From JAWWBS01 sp033720815 (GTDB taxonomy: Bacteria; Pseudomonadota; Gammaproteobacteria; Natronospirales; JAJUFS01), in assembly GCA_033720815.1 (NCBI GenBank), contig JAWWBT010000006.1, forward strand, positions 1 through 36,527: 36,527 bases of DNA, read 5' to 3'. The notes under the pieces were generated by a model. It searched no databases. It worked only from the letters and a program-made list of their open reading frames with translations, and was not told the origin of the DNA. This document shows, one piece after another, positions 8,683 through 18,640 of the stretch. The position numbers and the translations under genes were made by a program. Every line of letters begins with the position of its first letter. Within the stretch, counting starts at the first letter, position 1.

Positions 8683-9756
8683 TCAGAAGAGCGACTGCTG
8701 GCCACCGCGCCCTGGCGGGCGGAATTTCGATGTATCCAGTGGCGTCACCTCACCTATGTTCAATCCGTGCCGCTTGCAGGCCAGGCGAAACCGCTTCGAG
8801 AGCAGTTCGGCAAAGGCGCCCTCGCCGCGCATCCGCTTGCCGAATTCCGCGGAATTGTCCTTACCCCCTCGCAACTGGTTCACCAGCGACATCACGTGCG
8901 CCGCGCGGTCGGGATAGTGTGTCGCCAGCCAGTCGCGAAACAGCGGTGCGACCTCGTAGGGCAGGCGCAGGAAGATATAGGCGGCGCGGCGTGCACCGTG
9001 CTCGGCCGCTGCGGCGACCAGGCTTTCCAGTTCGTGGTCATTGATTGCCGGAATGACCGGCGCGACCAGCGTCGTCACCGGGATTCCGGCATCACTGAGC
9101 TCGCGCATCACGGCAAGCCGCTGGCGACCCGAGGCAGTGCGGGGTTCGAGTTTTCTCTTCAGGTCGTTATCCAGCGTCGTCAGGCTGACGGCAACGCTGG
9201 CCAGGTCGTCCGCCGCCATCTCGGCAAGGATATCGGCATCCCGCAAGACCAGGCTTCCCTTGGTGATGATGCTGACCGGGTGCCGGGCCTCGCGCAGCAC
9301 CTCGAGGATGCGCCGCGTGAGCTGCTGTTCGCGCTCGATGGGCTGGTACGGGTCTGTATTCGAGCCGAGGTTGATGGTGCTCGGGCGGTAGCCCGGTTTC
9401 GCCAGCGCTTCACGCAACAGCTCCGGCGCATTCGGCTTGTGAAACAGGATGGTCTCGAAATCCACGCCGGGTGACAGGTCGACATAGGCATGCGCCGGGC
9501 GAGCATAGCAGTAGATGCAGCCGTGTTCGCAACCGCGATACATGTTGATCGACTGTGAAAAAGGCACATCCGGTGAATCGTTGCGCGTGATGATGCTGCG
9601 CGCGGTCTCGACGCGCAGCTCCGTGGCGATGCTTTCGGGAAATTCCTCGGCAAGCTCGTCACTGCGCTCGATCTCGGTGTGCCGGGTATCGAAGCGGCTG
9701 GAAGGATTCAGCGTGGCGCCCCGCCCCTTGCGATGGTGACTGTCGTGTTCGGCCAT
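8683..9756 (-). CDS. PA0069-family radical SAM protein (SplB-like)
   Basis: A protein of 357 residues with the radical SAM cluster motif CEHGCIYC (Cys76, Cys80, Cys83) that ligates a 4Fe-4S centre and generates a 5'-deoxyadenosyl radical from S-adenosylmethionine. The run NMYRGCEHGCIYCYARP and the later NLGSNTDPYQPIE are typical of the PA0069/SplB-like family. The N-terminus starts with a basic stretch (HHRKGRGA) and NPSSRFD. The substrate of this family is not established to my knowledge. It is the first gene of a minus-strand operon and diverges from DUF2333 with an 84-base gap. Confidence 0.93.
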   Translation of the reverse strand: MAEHDSHHRKGRGATLNPSSRFDTRHTEIERSDELAEEFPESIATELRVETARSIITRNDSPDVPFSQSINMYRGCEHGCIYCYARPAHAYVDLSPGVDFETILFHKPNAPELLREALAKPGYRPSTINLGSNTDPYQPIEREQQLTRRILEVLREARHPVSIITKGSLVLRDADILAEMAADDLASVAVSLTTLDNDLKRKLEPRTASGRQRLAVMRELSDAGIPVTTLVAPVIPAINDHELESLVAAAAEHGARRAAYIFLRLPYEVAPLFRDWLATHYPDRAAHVMSLVNQLRGGKDNSAEFGKRMRGEGAFAELLSKRFRLACKRHGLNIGEVTPLDTSKFRPPGRGGQQSLF

Positions 9757-9840
9757 GCGGGCATTTTCGGCCTGCTACCGACAGGCAGCAAGGGGCTGCA
9801 GGTTGTACACTAGGCGAAAACCCCGCAAGGAGAGCCGTCC

Positions 9841-10848
9841 ATGGGACTGTTCAGCAAGAAAGAAGACGAATTCGGCCTGCCTGAAGAAGGGCATGGCAAG
9901 CGCAATGGCACGGTCGTCGCCATTGTCTTCATCCTGCTCGCCGTGTGGGCACTGGCCTTCTACTGGTCGCGCGAACCTGACGTGTTCTGGGTGAAGGACA
10001 GCGTCGCAGGTGAACAGAAGACCATTGGCTACGCCAGCACCGACGCCCTGATGACGGCGATGAACACCCTCCTCGACAAGCCTGGCGGCTATCTCTCTAA
10101 CGACATCATGCCGCCGTCGGTGTTCCTGGATAACATTCCGAGTTTCGAATACGGCGCGGTCATCCAGATTCGCGATTTTGCACGCGCCATGCGCAACGAC
10201 TTCACGCGTTCGCAGTCGCAGTCCATCGAAGACCCCGACCTTGCCATTGCGGAGCCGGCGTTCAACTTCAATCACACGTCCTGGATCTTCCCGCGCACCG
10301 AGGCGGAATACTCGAAGGGCGTCGCCGCGCTGGAACGTTACCGCGAGCGGCTGGTTGATGGCGACGCGGAGTTCTTTGCGCGCGCCGACAACATGCGCAA
10401 CTGGCTTTCCATCGTCGAGAAGCGACTCGGCGACCTGTCGCAGCGCCTCACGGCAAGCGTTGGCCAGCGGCGCGTGAACATCAACCTGGCGAATGATCCT
10501 GCCGCGACGGCAACGGACAAGGAAGCGCAGGATGTGATGGTGAAAACGCCGTGGCTGGAGATCGATGATGTCTTCTACGAAGCACGCGGCAGCGCCTGGG
10601 CACTGATTCATTTCCTTCGCGCGGTAGAGCTGGATTTTCAATCGGTGCTGAAAGACAAGAATGCGACAGTGAGCCTCAGGCAGGTCATCCGCGAGCTCGA
10701 AGCCTCGCTGAACCCGGTGTGGAGCCCGATCATCCTCAACGGTTCCGGCTTTGGCCTGTTCGCCAACCACTCGCTGGTAATGGCCTCCTACCTGTCGCGC
10801 GCCAATGCCGCAGTGATCGACCTGCGCGAACTGCTCGACCAGGGATAA
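9841..10848 (+). CDS. DUF2333 family inner-membrane protein
   Basis: A protein of 335 residues. The N-terminal 22 residues are charged (GLFSKKEDEFGLPEEG), followed by one membrane helix (VVAIVFILLAVWALAFYW, about 25-42), then a large periplasmic domain. The blocks LLDKPGGYLSNDIMPP, NTLLDK and WIFPRTEAEY are characteristic of DUF2333, a family found mostly in gammaproteobacteria with unknown function. An AAGGAGA Shine-Dalgarno lies 8 bases before the ATG. It is a single-gene transcript, closed by a terminator at 10866-10895. Confidence 0.92.
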   Translation: MGLFSKKEDEFGLPEEGHGKRNGTVVAIVFILLAVWALAFYWSREPDVFWVKDSVAGEQKTIGYASTDALMTAMNTLLDKPGGYLSNDIMPPSVFLDNIPSFEYGAVIQIRDFARAMRNDFTRSQSQSIEDPDLAIAEPAFNFNHTSWIFPRTEAEYSKGVAALERYRERLVDGDAEFFARADNMRNWLSIVEKRLGDLSQRLTASVGQRRVNINLANDPAATATDKEAQDVMVKTPWLEIDDVFYEARGSAWALIHFLRAVELDFQSVLKDKNATVSLRQVIRELEASLNPVWSPIILNGSGFGLFANHSLVMASYLSRANAAVIDLRELLDQG

Positions 10849-10865
10849 TGAAAATTCATCCGCAG

Positions 10866-10895
10866 TAAAAAACGGCGCCTTGCGGCGCCGTTTTT
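10866..10895. terminator. Bidirectional intrinsic terminator
   Basis: A 9-bp stem (AACGGCGCC at 10871-10879 with GGCGCCGTT at 10884-10892) has loop TTGC and is flanked by an A-run and a T-run. It separates the convergent DUF2333 and ammonium channel genes. Confidence 0.92.
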
Positions 10896-10916
10896 CGTGG
10901 GCACTTCCTTGGCTCG

Positions 10917-12164
<1,248 letters not shown>

Positions 12165-12180
12165 TGTTCCCCCCTCTCCT

Positions 12181-12207
12181 GGATGATGAATGAAGTATTC
12201 ATCATCC
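12181..12207. promoter_or_regulatory. Perfect 11-bp inverted repeat upstream of amt
   Basis: GGATGATGAAT (12181-12191) and ATTCATCATCC (12197-12207) are exact reverse complements around a 5-base spacer. The repeat ends 16 bases before the start codon, touching the Shine-Dalgarno. It could be a repressor operator or an mRNA hairpin that masks the ribosome site. There is no sigma-54 promoter with correct spacing nearby. Confidence 0.7.
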
Positions 12208-12267
12208 GTTGGCGGGAACAGCTGAGCAATTTGACCAGCCTATACTTCGCATAGCCCCGTGGTTACG

Positions 12268-12294
12268 CAAAAAAACGCCCGGTGAGGCCGGGCG
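12268..12294 (-). terminator. Intrinsic terminator of the AhpD-like gene
   Basis: A 7-bp stem (CGCCCGG at 12276-12282 with CCGGGCG at 12288-12294) is followed on the minus strand by a run of about eight T (12268-12275). It sits about 30 bases past the stop of the AhpD-like gene and upstream of amt, so amt is a separate transcript. Confidence 0.82.
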
Positions 12295-12325
12295 CGATTC
12301 TTCTTTTTATCGATATGCAGGCTTG

Positions 12326-12883
12326 TCAGGCTGCCTGCTTCCATTCCATCGGCTGCAGCTCTTCGTCGAGCGGCGTGCCGGCGATGTGGTTGGTGTAATT
12401 CGAGAGCGTCTTCATCGTGACACCAAGAATCACATCGAGCACCTGGGCTTCTTCATAGCCGGCGTCGAGGAATGCCTTCACGGCGTCGTCCTCTACCCAG
12501 CCGCGTTTCTCGACGACATCTGCGGTAAAGCGACGCAACGCTTCAAGCTTGTCATCACCTTCGATCCTTTCACCCTTGCGCAGGGCTTCGATCTTGTCCT
12601 TGTCCATACCGGCAGACTTTGCGCCACCCGTATGTGCCGCCATGCAGTAGCCGCAGTCATTCAGGCGACTTGCCGTCATCAGCACAACCTGGCGCTCGAT
12701 CGCATCAAGGCTGGAATGGTCAAAGAGCGCATCAAGCTTTGCATACGCCTTCACGGTCGACGGCGAATGCGCCATCACACCGAACAGGTTCGGCAGGAAG
12801 CCCATGCCGTTCTGGATATCGGTCATTGTTTCGCGCGATTCGCTTGGCGCGTCATTGATGTCCATTGGCTTGAGAATATTCAT
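12326..12883 (-). CDS. AhpD-like / carboxymuconolactone decarboxylase family protein
   Basis: A protein of 185 residues. The redox motif NDCGYCMAAH (Cys77, Cys80, His84) is the alkylhydroperoxidase AhpD-type active site. Upstream NGMGFLPNLFGVMAHSP and SLDAIERQVVLMTAS are typical of this fold. It probably acts as a peroxidase or thiol-disulphide protein; the family also includes decarboxylases, but the CxxC favours the AhpD activity. The start is ATG 12883: GGAGG lies 8 bases upstream, and the in-frame GTG at 12892 overlaps that Shine-Dalgarno. It is a single gene ended by the terminator at 12268-12294. Confidence 0.92.
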   Translation of the reverse strand: MNILKPMDINDAPSESRETMTDIQNGMGFLPNLFGVMAHSPSTVKAYAKLDALFDHSSLDAIERQVVLMTASRLNDCGYCMAAHTGGAKSAGMDKDKIEALRKGERIEGDDKLEALRRFTADVVEKRGWVEDDAVKAFLDAGYEEAQVLDVILGVTMKTLSNYTNHIAGTPLDEELQPMEWKQAA

Positions 12884-13032
12884 GGATGTCACCTCCGTTT
12901 CCGGTGGTGAATTCCCGGTACCCGTTGCGGGTCCGGCAGGTCCGAAAGCCGTTGTGTTGCACGACCATCGGTTTTGTTCGATTTCGTACTACTTTAACAA
13001 ATGGTAGGGAAAACTTCAATTCATACAGAGAG

Positions 13033-15237
13033 TTACATATTGGCGGCCCGCTTCACGCGGATGCGATGGTTGTCCGCGATCCAGCGGATGAATTCCTTGT
13101 TGGAGAGCGGCTTGGACATGAGGTGTCCCTGCACTTCGTGGCAACCCTGGCGCGAGAGGAAGAACAGCTGCTCGAGTGTTTCGACACCTTCGGCGATGAC
13201 GTCGAGGTTCAGCTTGTGCGCAAGCGCGATGATGGCGCTTGCGATTTCCGCGTCGTTCGAATCAGTAGTGACGTCACGCACGAAGCTCTGGTCGATCTTC
13301 AGCTTGTGAATCGGGAATCGCTTGAGGTAGTTCAGCGAGGAATAACCAACACCGAAGTCATCAACGGAGATGGTGATACCGAGCGCGTTGAGCTTGTCGA
13401 GCGTACGGATGGTGTGGTCGATCCGTGTAGCAAGCGTGCCTTCTGTAATTTCGATATTCAGGCGATGCGGTTCGAGGCCGGATTCATCCAGCGCTCGCGC
13501 AATATCACCGACCAGGTCGCGTTTCTCGAACTGGCGTGACGACAGGTTCACCGCGATACGCAGCTGCGGGAGACCCATGCGTTGCCAGCCTGCAGCATGA
13601 CGACACACTTCTCGCAGCACCCACTCACCGACATCGATGATCAGACCGGTTTCTTCGAGCAACGGAATGAAGCGGCCGGGTTCGATGATGCCGTGATCCG
13701 GATGGTTCCAGCGCAGTAGCGCCTCGACACCGACTACTTCCGATGTATCGATGGATACCTGCGGCTGGTAATAGACGATGAATTCGTCGCGTTCAACGGC
13801 ACGGCGCAACTGCTGTTCGAGCTGGAGGCGCGCAGTATCTTCTTCGCCTTCCACTTCGGAATAGAAACGATAGGTGTTCTTGCCGACCTGCTTGGCGCGA
13901 TACATGGCGCTGTCTGACTTGCGCAACAGCGTGTGCACGTCATAGCCGTCGGTCGGGTAGCGGGATACACCAATGCTACCGGTTACGTAGAGTTCGCGGC
14001 CATCGAGGATGAACGGCGCAGCCAGGTCACGGATGATCTTGCGAGAGACCTTGCCGATATCGTGCATGGTGCTCATGCCTTCCAGCACGACAGCGAACTC
14101 GTCGCCACCGAGACGGGCGACAGTGTCTTCTTCGCGCACGGTGTTCTGCAGGCGCGAGGCAACCTCACTCAACAGGCGATCGCCGAAGTGATGGCCGACG
14201 GTGTCGTTGATGGCCTTGAAGCCATCGAGATCAATGAACAGCACGGCAACATTCACACCATCACGCTGCGCGCGGTGCAGCGCCTGCTGCACACGATCAA
14301 GCAGGAGCACGCGATTGGGCAGGCCGGTGACGGCGTCATGGTGGGCCATGTATTCGAGCTTTTCCTGCGCGCGGATGCGTTCGGAAATATCGACGCCGGT
14401 CGCAATGAAATGCGTGATCTTGCCCTGGCCGTCCTTCAGCGGGGTGATGGTCTTTTCTTCGTGGTAGTGCGAGCCGTCCTTGCGCTGGTTGATGAGCTCG
14501 CAACGGAAGACATCCCCTTTAAGGATGGTCTCCCACATTTCCTTGTAGGCGCTTGTATCCTGCTCTTCCGAACGCAGGATATCGGGCGTCTTGCCGATGA
14601 CTTCGTGACGGTCGTAGAGCGTGATGGATTCGAAAGCCGGGTTCACGTACTCGATGATGCCGTCGGTATTCGTCACCATGACGGCATCGGCAGAGTGTGT
14701 CAGCGCGCTGGAAAGCTTCAGCATCTCGGCCTGGGCGCGGCGCCGCTTGTTCACCTCCTGCTTCAGGCGACGGCGCTGCTCGCGAAGTTCGTGCTGCGCC
14801 TCGATGAGCTTTTCCTTCAGCGCGCCGCGTTGCTCCTTGAGATAGGTCTCGCGGTGCTGCATGTGCTGGATTGCTTCATTGAAGCGATCATAGATTTCGG
14901 TGAAATCCGAGGAGTCCGGCGGCGCGAGACGATGCGAGTAGTCGTTGTGCTCGGTAACGTGCGAGAAGGATTCGGAAAGCTTCATGAGCGGGCTTTCGAT
15001 CAGCTTCAGCACGCGCTTCCAGATGATGTGCGCGTGGAGGCGGACAACGAGCGACAGGACGACAACAATGGTGAGGTAGGTGAAGAAGCGCTGGTAATTC
15101 AGGGTGCCGGGATCAAAGAACAACCACTCGATACCCCAGAACAGCAGGAATGCCGCGGCCGCCACCATGAAGGTGGCCGCGAAAACCATCTGGTTCAGGC
15201 GCGCCGATACGGCGTGTGTTCGTTTCTTCAACAGCAC
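13033..15237 (-). CDS. Membrane PAS-GGDEF-EAL cyclic-di-GMP enzyme
   Basis: A protein of about 734 residues from GTG 15237. Two N-terminal helices (MVFAATFMVAAAAFLLFWGI and FFTYLTIVVVLSLVVRL) bracket a short periplasmic loop. A coiled-coil-like, charged stretch follows, then a PAS domain (SADAVMVTNTDGIIEYVNPA to TGVDISERIRA). The GGDEF domain has intact GGDEF with the RxxD inhibitory site (REED, five residues upstream). The EAL domain has EALLRW, NLSSRQF, EITEG, DDFGVGYSS and EGVET. Both synthesis and hydrolysis of cyclic-di-GMP look possible. GTG 15237 has GGGGG 7 bases upstream; an ATG at 15372 would add 45 non-membrane residues. Confidence 0.93.
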   Translation of the reverse strand: MLLKKRTHAVSARLNQMVFAATFMVAAAAFLLFWGIEWLFFDPGTLNYQRFFTYLTIVVVLSLVVRLHAHIIWKRVLKLIESPLMKLSESFSHVTEHNDYSHRLAPPDSSDFTEIYDRFNEAIQHMQHRETYLKEQRGALKEKLIEAQHELREQRRRLKQEVNKRRRAQAEMLKLSSALTHSADAVMVTNTDGIIEYVNPAFESITLYDRHEVIGKTPDILRSEEQDTSAYKEMWETILKGDVFRCELINQRKDGSHYHEEKTITPLKDGQGKITHFIATGVDISERIRAQEKLEYMAHHDAVTGLPNRVLLLDRVQQALHRAQRDGVNVAVLFIDLDGFKAINDTVGHHFGDRLLSEVASRLQNTVREEDTVARLGGDEFAVVLEGMSTMHDIGKVSRKIIRDLAAPFILDGRELYVTGSIGVSRYPTDGYDVHTLLRKSDSAMYRAKQVGKNTYRFYSEVEGEEDTARLQLEQQLRRAVERDEFIVYYQPQVSIDTSEVVGVEALLRWNHPDHGIIEPGRFIPLLEETGLIIDVGEWVLREVCRHAAGWQRMGLPQLRIAVNLSSRQFEKRDLVGDIARALDESGLEPHRLNIEITEGTLATRIDHTIRTLDKLNALGITISVDDFGVGYSSLNYLKRFPIHKLKIDQSFVRDVTTDSNDAEIASAIIALAHKLNLDVIAEGVETLEQLFFLSRQGCHEVQGHLMSKPLSNKEFIRWIADNHRIRVKRAANM

Positions 15238-15574
15238 GTGCTGTCCCCCGGATCCCCTGCGAGCCCCCACCGGCTCGCATTTGCCAATTTCCTGCCGGCA
15301 AGGCGCCGAAAGGAAGAGACAAACCTGTCTGCTTATACCAAACGTGGGCTCCGGCGACCAGAGCGGGACCATAAACCGCCTTCATTCCAGGGGCGATGGC
15401 CCGGGACCATGGCAACCGGCCCTCACCCTGCGATGCAGCACCGCCACCGCGTGTCTGCTGCAGGGAAGGACCGGGGCGGATATACTCCCGGCCTGAACTT
15501 GAGAAGGCCAGGTAACGGGACGGGCATGTCCCGCGCCTGGCCTCTCCCTTGCACGACGGAAAGGACGCATTACC
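15238..15574. other. Divergent intergenic region, 337 bases
   Basis: This lies between the start of the PAS-GGDEF-EAL gene (minus) and the sulfotransferase gene (plus). It holds a TATACT -10-like hexamer on the plus strand at 15481-15486, without a good -35, and the long hairpin at 15505-15543. The minus-strand reading frame of the GGDEF protein stays open through the first 135 bases (to ATG 15372), so a longer N-terminus is possible. Confidence 0.6.
15505..15543 (+). other. Long two-tier hairpin in the sulfotransferase 5' leader
   Basis: An outer 8-bp stem (AGGCCAGG 15505-15512 with CCTGGCCT 15536-15543) encloses an inner 6-bp stem (CGGGAC 15516-15521 with GTCCCG 15528-15533). It ends 31 bases before the GTG start and lacks a T-run, so it is not a standard terminator. 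It could be a leader RNA structure or a protein-binding site. Confidence 0.65.
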
Positions 15575-17140
15575 GTGAACCCGCAACAACTCTGGCAGCA
15601 GGCTGAGCAGCTGAAGAATTCCGGCCGCGAGCGTGAAGCGCAGTCGCTGTACGAACAGCTTCTTCCCCTTCCGGACTGGGCGCTCCCGGCGCATATCCGC
15701 CTTGCGGATGTGGCCCTGGCACTGCACCAGCTACGCGAAGCCACCCGGCATACGCTGGCCGCATATGAGGTGCGTGAGCCGGATCCGTTCTTCAATGACG
15801 CCTTGTGCGATGTGCTGATGCGGACAGGTGAACTGGAACGGGCTGTTCAGTGCCTCGAGTTGGCTGGCCGCCTGGATTGCCAGGATGCGACGGTATGGGC
15901 TGCAATGGGTCGCCGGGCCCTCGACCAGGCATTGCCACAGTATGCGGCGCCCCTGCTGGAACGCGCCCGGAAACTCGGCTTGAAGTCACCGCTGCTGGAT
16001 TACCTTCTCGGCCAGGCAGAGGTTTACCTGGGCAATACCGATGCGGCGGAAAAGGCGCTTGAATCCAGCATCTCGCGCGACCCACTGTTTGGTCCAGCGC
16101 ATCGGGCCCTCGCCAAGTTGCGCAAGCAGGTCCCGGGGAACAATCATGTCGATCGCTTGCGAAAGCTGCTGGGTCGCATGGAGAAGTCCCACCCCCACAG
16201 GCCTTTCTTCTGTTATGCCCTTTTCAAGGAACTCGACGATCTCGGCGATTCGAAAGCGGGATGGGGCGCCCTGCAGAAAGGCATGCAGTTACGCCGGGCG
16301 CAGGTGCAGTACAGTTCGAAGGCGGACGCGGCGCGGTTCGAGCAGTTGCTTTCCGTAGTGGATGATAGCGAGGCGAAAGCGGCCGAACACGACGGTCCCG
16401 TACCCATCTTCATTGTCGGCATGCCCCGTTCGGGCACCACCTTGCTGGAGCGCATTCTGGGCGCGCATGAGCAGGTGAAGGATGCCGGCGAACTCACCGA
16501 TTTCACCTGCCAGTTGCGCTGGATGTGCGACCTGTTCGGTCCGGTACACCCGGACCTCGCGCTCATCAGGGCAGCGGAAGGCACGAACTGGCACGAACTC
16601 GGCCGGCGCTACCTTGATCACACGCAGTGGCATGCGGATGGCAAGCCCTTCTACACGGACAAGCTGCCGTCGAATTTTCTCAATGTCGGGTACATCGCCA
16701 AGGCGCTGCCGCAGGCGAAGATCCTTCATGTTACGCGCGACCCCATGGATGTCTGTTTTTCGAACCTGAAGGAATTGTTCGGCGAGGCCTATCCGCACAG
16801 TTATGACCAGGTCGAAATGGCAGAGCACTACCTGCGGTATCGCAAGCTGATGTCTCACTGGCACAAGGCATTTCCGGGACGCGTACTGGACGTTTCCTAC
16901 GCAGGGTTGGTCAATGAACCGGAGCGCGTGGCGCGCGACGTACTGTCATTCTGTGGCCTGCCGTGGCAGGACGGGATTGTGGCCATCGAGAATCGCAGTG
17001 ATGCTGTTGCCACGGCGAGCAGCGTCCAGGTGCGCGAGCCCATTCACAATCGGTTCGTCGGCCAGTGGAAAGCCTACGAAGAACACCTGAAGCCACTCCG
17101 GGATGCCCTGGAACGCGCGGGGCAGCTGAAACCGGACTGA
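15575..17140 (+). CDS. TPR-containing sulfotransferase family protein
   Basis: A protein of 521 residues. The N-terminal 260 residues are helical repeat-like and resemble tetratricopeptide repeats (for example REREAQSLYEQLLPL and NTDAAEKALESSISRDPLFG). The C-terminal half is a sulfotransferase: the PAPS 5'-phosphosulphate loop FIVGMPRSGTTLLERIL (about 279-295) and the 3'-phosphate region HVTRDPMDVCFS. It should transfer sulphate from PAPS to an unknown acceptor; such TPR fusions are common in proteobacteria. The start is GTG 15575, with AAAGGA about 9 bases upstream; no better ATG fits. It is monocistronic and convergent with the SDR gene. Confidence 0.9.
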   Translation: MNPQQLWQQAEQLKNSGREREAQSLYEQLLPLPDWALPAHIRLADVALALHQLREATRHTLAAYEVREPDPFFNDALCDVLMRTGELERAVQCLELAGRLDCQDATVWAAMGRRALDQALPQYAAPLLERARKLGLKSPLLDYLLGQAEVYLGNTDAAEKALESSISRDPLFGPAHRALAKLRKQVPGNNHVDRLRKLLGRMEKSHPHRPFFCYALFKELDDLGDSKAGWGALQKGMQLRRAQVQYSSKADAARFEQLLSVVDDSEAKAAEHDGPVPIFIVGMPRSGTTLLERILGAHEQVKDAGELTDFTCQLRWMCDLFGPVHPDLALIRAAEGTNWHELGRRYLDHTQWHADGKPFYTDKLPSNFLNVGYIAKALPQAKILHVTRDPMDVCFSNLKELFGEAYPHSYDQVEMAEHYLRYRKLMSHWHKAFPGRVLDVSYAGLVNEPERVARDVLSFCGLPWQDGIVAIENRSDAVATASSVQVREPIHNRFVGQWKAYEEHLKPLRDALERAGQLKPD

Positions 17141-17167
17141 CTGCCATCCAGCATCGCGCTGCGCGAT

Positions 17168-17959
17168 TCATGCGCCGCCCATCAGGCGATAGGTCATCGC
17201 CGCGGTCCAGGTTCGCGGCATCAGCCGCGTGAAGAATGCGGTTATCGCGTTACCCCAGCCCGGAACGACCTCAGCGCGGCGGCGTAACATCGCACGAATC
17301 CCGATTCGCGCGACCTCTTCGCTCTCCATCATCATCACGCGCTGGTACAGCGTCGGCGACTGACCGGCGACCTCGAGAAATTCGGTCCGGGTGATGCCCG
17401 GCGAGATGACGGTACTGCTGACACCGCTGCCGCGGAGTTCGCAGTTCAGGGCGTGCGAATACATGAGCACGTAGGATTTTGCCGCGCCGTAAGCCGCGTA
17501 AGTCGGTGAGGGCTGGTAGGCACCGATTGACGAGACCTGCAGGATGCGGCCCCAGCCGCGCTCCTTCATCCCCTGGGCAAACAGCCGGGTCATGCGTGTC
17601 AGCGACTGGATATCAAGGTCAAGCATGGCCTCTTCCGATTCCGGCTCGATCTCGAGAAAGTGGCCGTGCAGGCCGAAGCCGGCGTTGTTGACCAGCAGGT
17701 CAATGGTGATGCCCTGCTCGTCCAGCCGGGCCTTGAGGCGGTCGGCCGCATTGGCGTCGCCAACATCCATCGACTCGGCGTGCACGTTCACGCCATGACG
17801 TTCCGCGATATCGTCGGCAACATCGCGCAGGCGATCTTCACGGCGGGCAACGATGACAAGGTCCGCGCCACGCGCGGCCAGCTCGTTGGCAAAGTCGATA
17901 CCGAGGCCACTGGACGCGCCCGTGACGAGGGCCGTACGGCCCTGCAGGTTCTTTTTCAT
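17168..17959 (-). CDS. Short-chain dehydrogenase/reductase (SDR)
   Basis: A protein of 263 residues with a classical SDR fold. The cofactor loop is TGASSGLG (about 14-21), the NNAG motif lies in DLLVNNAGFGLHG, the catalytic Ser is in QVSSIGAY, and the Tyr-Lys pair is in YAAYGAAKSY. The Arg in VARREDR after strand 2 suggests preference for NADP(H). It is an oxidoreductase of unknown substrate; the GITRTEF and MMESEEVA pattern resembles fatty-acyl or hydroxy-acyl SDRs. It is the second gene of an operon with the TetR regulator (2-base gap). Confidence 0.93.
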   Translation of the reverse strand: MKKNLQGRTALVTGASSGLGIDFANELAARGADLVIVARREDRLRDVADDIAERHGVNVHAESMDVGDANAADRLKARLDEQGITIDLLVNNAGFGLHGHFLEIEPESEEAMLDLDIQSLTRMTRLFAQGMKERGWGRILQVSSIGAYQPSPTYAAYGAAKSYVLMYSHALNCELRGSGVSSTVISPGITRTEFLEVAGQSPTLYQRVMMMESEEVARIGIRAMLRRRAEVVPGWGNAITAFFTRLMPRTWTAAMTYRLMGGA

Positions 17960-17961
17960 GT

Positions 17962-18624
17962 TCAGGCTCCTTCCGACCGCCGCCAGCCTTCAAGCATCAG
18001 CAACAGCAGGTTTTCGAATTCTTCGGAAAAATCGATGCGCAGGGCTTCCATGCCCGGTTCATCGAGGACACGACGCGCAATCGGCGCGGGGCTTGCCGCC
18101 TGCCAGCTGCCGATCAGCAATGTGTGCACCCGGGTCAGCAGGCCGAGTCCGTCGCCGGTATCGAGGAAATCGAGGTGCTTTTCGATCGCGGCGGCGAGAG
18201 CCTCGCTGGCCTCGAGCAGGCGACGCTTGAACTCCAGTGCCTCCTCGAACGGGATATTGCGTTCGAGCACCGTGTGCAGGAGCGACGCCAGCGCGGGAAG
18301 CCGCGGCTGGGCTTCGACGGCCTCGACCATCGCGGCCGCGAGCCTGCGGTGGTCATTCGCAGGCAAGGTCTCGAGCTCGTTCGACATCGTGACGAACCAG
18401 TGCGCCATCGCTCTTTCATAGAGCGCGAGAAATACCGCTTCCTTGGTCGGGAAATACAGGTAGAGCGTGCCCTTGGCGACACCGGTGCGCTCGGCCAGCA
18501 GCGACATGCTGATATCCTGGAAACCGATGTGCTCGAACAGCGCAAGCGCGGCATCGAGAATTGCCTCTCGACGGTCCTCTCTTGCTGCGCGACTGGTCGC
18601 GCGCTTGCTGCCAGGTGGCACCAT
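17962..18624 (-). CDS. TetR family transcriptional regulator
   Basis: A protein of 220 residues. The N-terminal TetR helix-turn-helix reads REAILDAALALFEHIGFQDI then LAERTGVAKGTLYLYFPTKE, the canonical GTLYxYFxxKE signature. The C-terminal ligand-binding domain is all helical, as usual. It probably controls itself and the SDR gene (2 bases downstream), and perhaps the divergent DUF4442 gene, through the two palindromes at 18641-18675 that overlap its own promoter. A fatty-acid or acyl-like ligand is plausible from the SDR and thioesterase-like neighbours; that is inference. Confidence 0.95.
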   Translation of the reverse strand: MVPPGSKRATSRAAREDRREAILDAALALFEHIGFQDISMSLLAERTGVAKGTLYLYFPTKEAVFLALYERAMAHWFVTMSNELETLPANDHRRLAAAMVEAVEAQPRLPALASLLHTVLERNIPFEEALEFKRRLLEASEALAAAIEKHLDFLDTGDGLGLLTRVHTLLIGSWQAASPAPIARRVLDEPGMEALRIDFSEEFENLLLLMLEGWRRSEGA

Positions 18625-18640
18625 GACGACACCCTCAATA

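Noticed and set aside
12208..12260. Possible sigma-54 promoter upstream of amt
   Set aside because: On the minus strand GG and TTGC elements are present but spaced 11 bases apart in place of 10, and other consensus bases are missing.
12973..13001. TTTGTT-N17-AACAAA inverted repeat upstream of the AhpD-like gene
   Set aside because: Arms are only six bases and AT-rich with a long spacer; this is expected by chance.
13933..15606. 557-codon plus-strand frame opposite the GGDEF-EAL gene
   Set aside because: It is a GC-rich antisense shadow; the minus-strand protein has full domain motifs and the shadow has none.
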